A DNA stretch of 8,410 nt from an uncultured Porphyromonadaceae bacterium (lineage in GTDB: Bacteria; Bacteroidota; Bacteroidia; Bacteroidales; Muribaculaceae): positions 1-8,410 of the forward strand of contig CAMWKC010000082.1 in NCBI GenBank assembly GCA_947174735.1. Reading direction: 5' to 3'. Below are positions 6,309 through 8,410 of this stretch, piece by piece. The notes below the pieces were generated by a model, which did no database searches, was not told where the DNA came from, and was given only the letters and a program-made list of their open reading frames with translations. The position numbers were made by a program, and so were the translations under genes. Each line of letters starts with the position of its first letter. Within the stretch, counting starts at the first letter, position 1.

Positions 6309-7472
6309 ATGAAAAAGATTATTCTTACTACAGCTATGGCATTAGTCTCCATGTTCGTAGCAACTGCCCAGCAGGCAATCGAGACTCCGAAATTTGGAGA
6401 TAACTGGTCGCTCGGTATCAAAGGTGGTGTTACCACTCCGATGGCTCACTATCCATTCTTTAGAAGTATGCGACCTGTAGTAGGTCTTCAGCTTGATAAG
6501 AAGATAACCCCGACTTTCAGAGTAGGTGCTGAAGGTTTGTTCGGAATAAATACATCTCATTTTACCAATTTTAACAGTAGCCATTCCAGCAAAACGGCCT
6601 TTGATGATTCGTATGTAGGTGCATTCGGAGCTGTCAATCTCTTTAACCTCTTCGGTGGTTATCCTGGTCATACTCGTCCGTTCGATATTGAGGCTCAGGC
6701 TGGTGCAGGTTGGGGTCACACATTTGAGAATAAGCCCGATAAAGATATCAACTATTTTGGTACTAAGGCCGGTCTTAATTTTAACTTTAATGTAAGTGAT
6801 AAAGTTACAATATCAGTTAGTCCCTCAGTTCTTTGGAGAATGACTGGCGACCCAAAAGTTGACCAGACTACTGCTTCATACGATAAGAACCGTGCTAACT
6901 TCAATATTACAGCAGGTGTGGCATACAACTTCGGCGGCAACGGCTTCAAGACCGTTAGACCTTACGATCAGGCTGAGGTTGACGCCCTCAACGGACAGCT
7001 TAATGAACTCCGTGGCATGGTTGACGCTCAGGCCGCTGAAAACGCAGCTCTCGCAGCAACTGCAGCTTCTCTCGCAGCTCAGGTTGAACAGCTTAAGAAC
7101 CAGCCTCCGAAGGTGGTTGAGCAGGTTAAGGTTAAGAACAACCTCGAGTCAGTACGCTATGTCTTCTTCAAGATAGGTTCTTCAGTGATTGGTGCTGACC
7201 AGCAGCCTAACGTGGAAATGATTGCTGCTTATCTTAACAATCACCCCGGAAGCAAGGTAGTCATCAAGGGGTATGCTTCGAAAGACGGTCCGGAAGAGCT
7301 GAACATCCGTCTTGCTAACCAGCGTGCCAACTCAGTTAAGGATGCTCTTATGAAGCGTTATAAGATTCCGGCATCAAGAATCCAGGCTGAAGGTTGCGGT
7401 ATCGGTGAGATGTTCGAGGAAGAATCTTGGAACCGCGTTGCAATCTGTATCCTTGAAACAGCTACAAAATAA
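6309..7472 (+). CDS. ompA: OmpA-family outer-membrane protein
   Basis: A 387-residue protein in three parts after a signal peptide (MKKIILTTAMALVSMFVATA, likely cleaved before Q21). Residues about 30-210 are an OmpA-type beta-barrel of alternating aromatic and glycine-rich strands, ending YNFGGNGF. Residues about 220-265 form an alanine- and glutamine-rich coiled coil that should cross the periplasm. Residues about 280-387 are the OmpA peptidoglycan-associating domain, with VRYVFFKIGSSVI, the core GYASKDGPEELNIRLANQRANSV (321-343) and a final strand NRVAICI. The arginine that binds diaminopimelate in E. coli OmpA is kept (R339), but the aligned aspartate is Ser324, as in the GYAS variant seen in other Bacteroidetes members; Asp326 may substitute. 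Two cysteines (C363, C380) could form a disulfide. Its role is mainly structural: tethering the outer membrane to the cell wall. ATG 6309 directly starts the signal peptide and follows the A-rich TTTTAAAACT, normal for this phylum. A strong terminator follows. Confidence 0.93.
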   Translation: MKKIILTTAMALVSMFVATAQQAIETPKFGDNWSLGIKGGVTTPMAHYPFFRSMRPVVGLQLDKKITPTFRVGAEGLFGINTSHFTNFNSSHSSKTAFDDSYVGAFGAVNLFNLFGGYPGHTRPFDIEAQAGAGWGHTFENKPDKDINYFGTKAGLNFNFNVSDKVTISVSPSVLWRMTGDPKVDQTTASYDKNRANFNITAGVAYNFGGNGFKTVRPYDQAEVDALNGQLNELRGMVDAQAAENAALAATAASLAAQVEQLKNQPPKVVEQVKVKNNLESVRYVFFKIGSSVIGADQQPNVEMIAAYLNNHPGSKVVIKGYASKDGPEELNIRLANQRANSVKDALMKRYKIPASRIQAEGCGIGEMFEEESWNRVAICILETATK

Positions 7473-7524
7473 TCAGCTGTACACAGATTACAGAAAAGAA
7501 AGAACAGTAAAAATCTAATAAGGT

Positions 7525-7573
7525 AATAATCCCGACCTGCTGCTTGTCAGCGGGTCGGGATTATTGTGTTTTT
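7525..7573. terminator. Strong rho-independent terminator shared by ompA and the convergent nitroreductase gene
   Basis: AATAATCCCGACC (7525-7537) pairs exactly with GGTCGGGATTATT (7553-7565). Through one T-G wobble (7538 with 7552) the stem continues with GCTG (7539-7542) and CAGC (7548-7551), giving about 18 pairs closed by the loop CTTGT. A T-run follows at 7569-7573. It lies about 53 bp after the ompA stop. On the minus strand the nitroreductase stop (7574-7572) comes just before the hairpin, so it can end both convergent transcripts. Confidence 0.88.
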
Positions 7574-8375
7574 ATATATTGGTATTGCGTCGTCTATAAG
7601 AAACGAGATATTTCCATTTATCATGAACTGCGGGAGGAGTGGAGAGTGTGTAAAAAGCGCCTGTATGACCGTAGTATTTTTCGGTTTCGTAGAAATGGCA
7701 GATACCTATACCTGTGTCAAGTACAGATAAACGGCTTTTTGGTAAATAGTAAAAATGTACGGTATCGTTATCGGTTAATACACGCCAGGGCTGTGAATTT
7801 GTTGACGAAGGAGCAAGGCGCAGCATCTCAAGAGCTTCTCCGAAAGAACTGTTAGGAGATAACGGTTGTTTGAAACTGTCGGTAAAGAACAGGTCAGAAA
7901 ACGGTTTGCGGTTGCGACTGCCGAGCGAGAAGCGTGTGATTCTTTCCATCAGGCTCTTTTTAGCTGCTTGACCTACCGGACAGATAATTTTGAGTGTCTC
8001 TCCATCGGGCCAGCTTTCACCATTGTCGAAATCAGTACCCTTGAAAGTTGCGGCTATCCAGCAGGTTCCCAGACCGAGCTGCCAGGCTTTCAGCACAACC
8101 TGCTCGAAACAGAACCCTGTGGCTAAAGCTGTGGCCTCCTCATCTGCCATACCGATTAGAAAGAAGTCGTTGGCGTCTTTAATTATGCCGTAGGTATTGG
8201 GTTTGTAACCGTTTTTCAGATTAAAGCTTTTCAGACGTATTGAAAAATGGCCTCCGAAGGGATTATATACACCGGCAGCAAAAGCGAGTAATTCATTACG
8301 GACTGCTTCTGAAAGTGCTTTTCCGTCGAAACTGCGTACTGAGCGCCGTTCTTTTATAGCTTCGAGTATATTCAT
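7572..8375 (-). CDS. Nitroreductase-family flavoprotein (TM1586-like)
   Basis: A 267-residue protein of the nitroreductase superfamily, which uses FMN and NAD(P)H to reduce nitro-aromatics, quinones or other acceptors in the cytoplasm. The N-terminus has the FMN-phosphate-binding signature IKERRSVRSF (7-16). The middle has FEQVVLKAWQLGLGTCWIAATF (90-111), corresponding to the family's helix and GLGTCW turn. A second signature, LRLAPSSTNSQPWRVL (185-200), comes late in the chain, whereas ordinary nitroreductases carry PSxxNxQPW near residue 40. This rearranged order matches the putative TM1586 nitroreductase family, in which a single chain appears to hold two half-folds. No signal peptide or membrane segment is seen. 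ATG 8375 gives the standard family N-terminus. A palindrome at 8386-8400 may control it. The true substrate cannot be told from sequence. Confidence 0.85.
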   Translation of the reverse strand: MNILEAIKERRSVRSFDGKALSEAVRNELLAFAAGVYNPFGGHFSIRLKSFNLKNGYKPNTYGIIKDANDFFLIGMADEEATALATGFCFEQVVLKAWQLGLGTCWIAATFKGTDFDNGESWPDGETLKIICPVGQAAKKSLMERITRFSLGSRNRKPFSDLFFTDSFKQPLSPNSSFGEALEMLRLAPSSTNSQPWRVLTDNDTVHFYYLPKSRLSVLDTGIGICHFYETEKYYGHTGAFYTLSTPPAVHDKWKYLVSYRRRNTNI

Positions 8376-8385
8376 GTTGTTTGTT

Positions 8386-8400
8386 TACAGTTATACTGTA
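8386..8400. promoter_or_regulatory. 15-bp palindrome upstream of the nitroreductase gene, candidate operator
   Basis: TACAGT-TAT-ACTGTA is a perfect 6-bp inverted repeat with a three-base spacer, ending 10 bp before the nitroreductase ATG on the minus strand. The position would overlap a promoter or the transcript start, suiting a dimeric repressor. It lacks the CTG-N10-CAG pattern of E. coli LexA boxes, and no regulator gene is visible to pair it with. The window ends ten bases later, so the promoter itself may be cut off. Confidence 0.4.
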
Positions 8401-8410
8401 TAAAACCGAA

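Noticed and set aside
6859..7176. 105-codon plus-strand open frame inside ompA
   Set aside because: It is a shifted-frame shadow of the alanine-rich coiled coil, giving artificial Leu/Ser/Arg repeats.
7866..8193. Plus-strand open frames opposite the nitroreductase gene
   Set aside because: They are antisense to conserved nitroreductase motifs and have no independent support.

Overview
The window looks like the chromosome of a Bacteroidales bacterium, possibly Muribaculaceae-like. Reasons: outer-membrane beta-barrels of the Bacteroidetes OMP_b-brl_3 type, an OmpA with the GYAS variant of the OmpA-like motif, AT-rich ribosome-binding regions without Shine-Dalgarno sequences, and two good matches to the Bacteroidetes -7 promoter box TAnnTTTG. 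The family level is a guess from overall resemblance; the order is much firmer. No RNA gene, CRISPR array, transposase or attachment site was seen.

Layout, left to right. (1) Positions 1-766 carry the C-terminal end of a defence-type superfamily 2 helicase. An in-frame stop at 29-31 and the absence of any open frame reaching the left edge suggest a broken or split gene. (2) A long perfect hairpin at 875-916 separates it from a leftward operon: a lipoprotein gene (3814-3074), then a TonB-receptor-like outer-membrane barrel gene (3077-915), joined by an ATGA overlap. (3) Going rightward from a 132-bp divergent promoter region are a HAMP-less sensor histidine kinase (3947-5269) and an OmpR/PhoB-type response regulator (5253-5942), which overlap by 17 bp. 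(4) A 366-bp very AT-rich spacer with phased A-tracts leads to ompA (6309-7472), an abundant-type outer-membrane anchor protein. (5) A strong shared hairpin (7525-7565) separates ompA from a convergent TM1586-type nitroreductase gene (8375-7572), which has a 15-bp palindrome just upstream of its start.

The most coherent system is the four-gene module at 915-5942. Between the two divergent operons, two identical outward-facing boxes (TAATTTTGCA) flank a row of direct repeats (core GTCTTAG) spaced 10-11 bp, one helical turn apart. That is the expected architecture for tandem binding of an OmpR/PhoB-type regulator. My model is that the kinase senses an envelope or extracellular signal, and that the regulator controls its own operon and the lipoprotein/barrel operon from one shared operator. 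Neither promoter has a recognisable -33 TTTG element, which fits activator dependence. The kinase promoter box ends only four bases before the ATG, so that mRNA may be leaderless. The ligand and the function of the lipoprotein cannot be read from the sequence.
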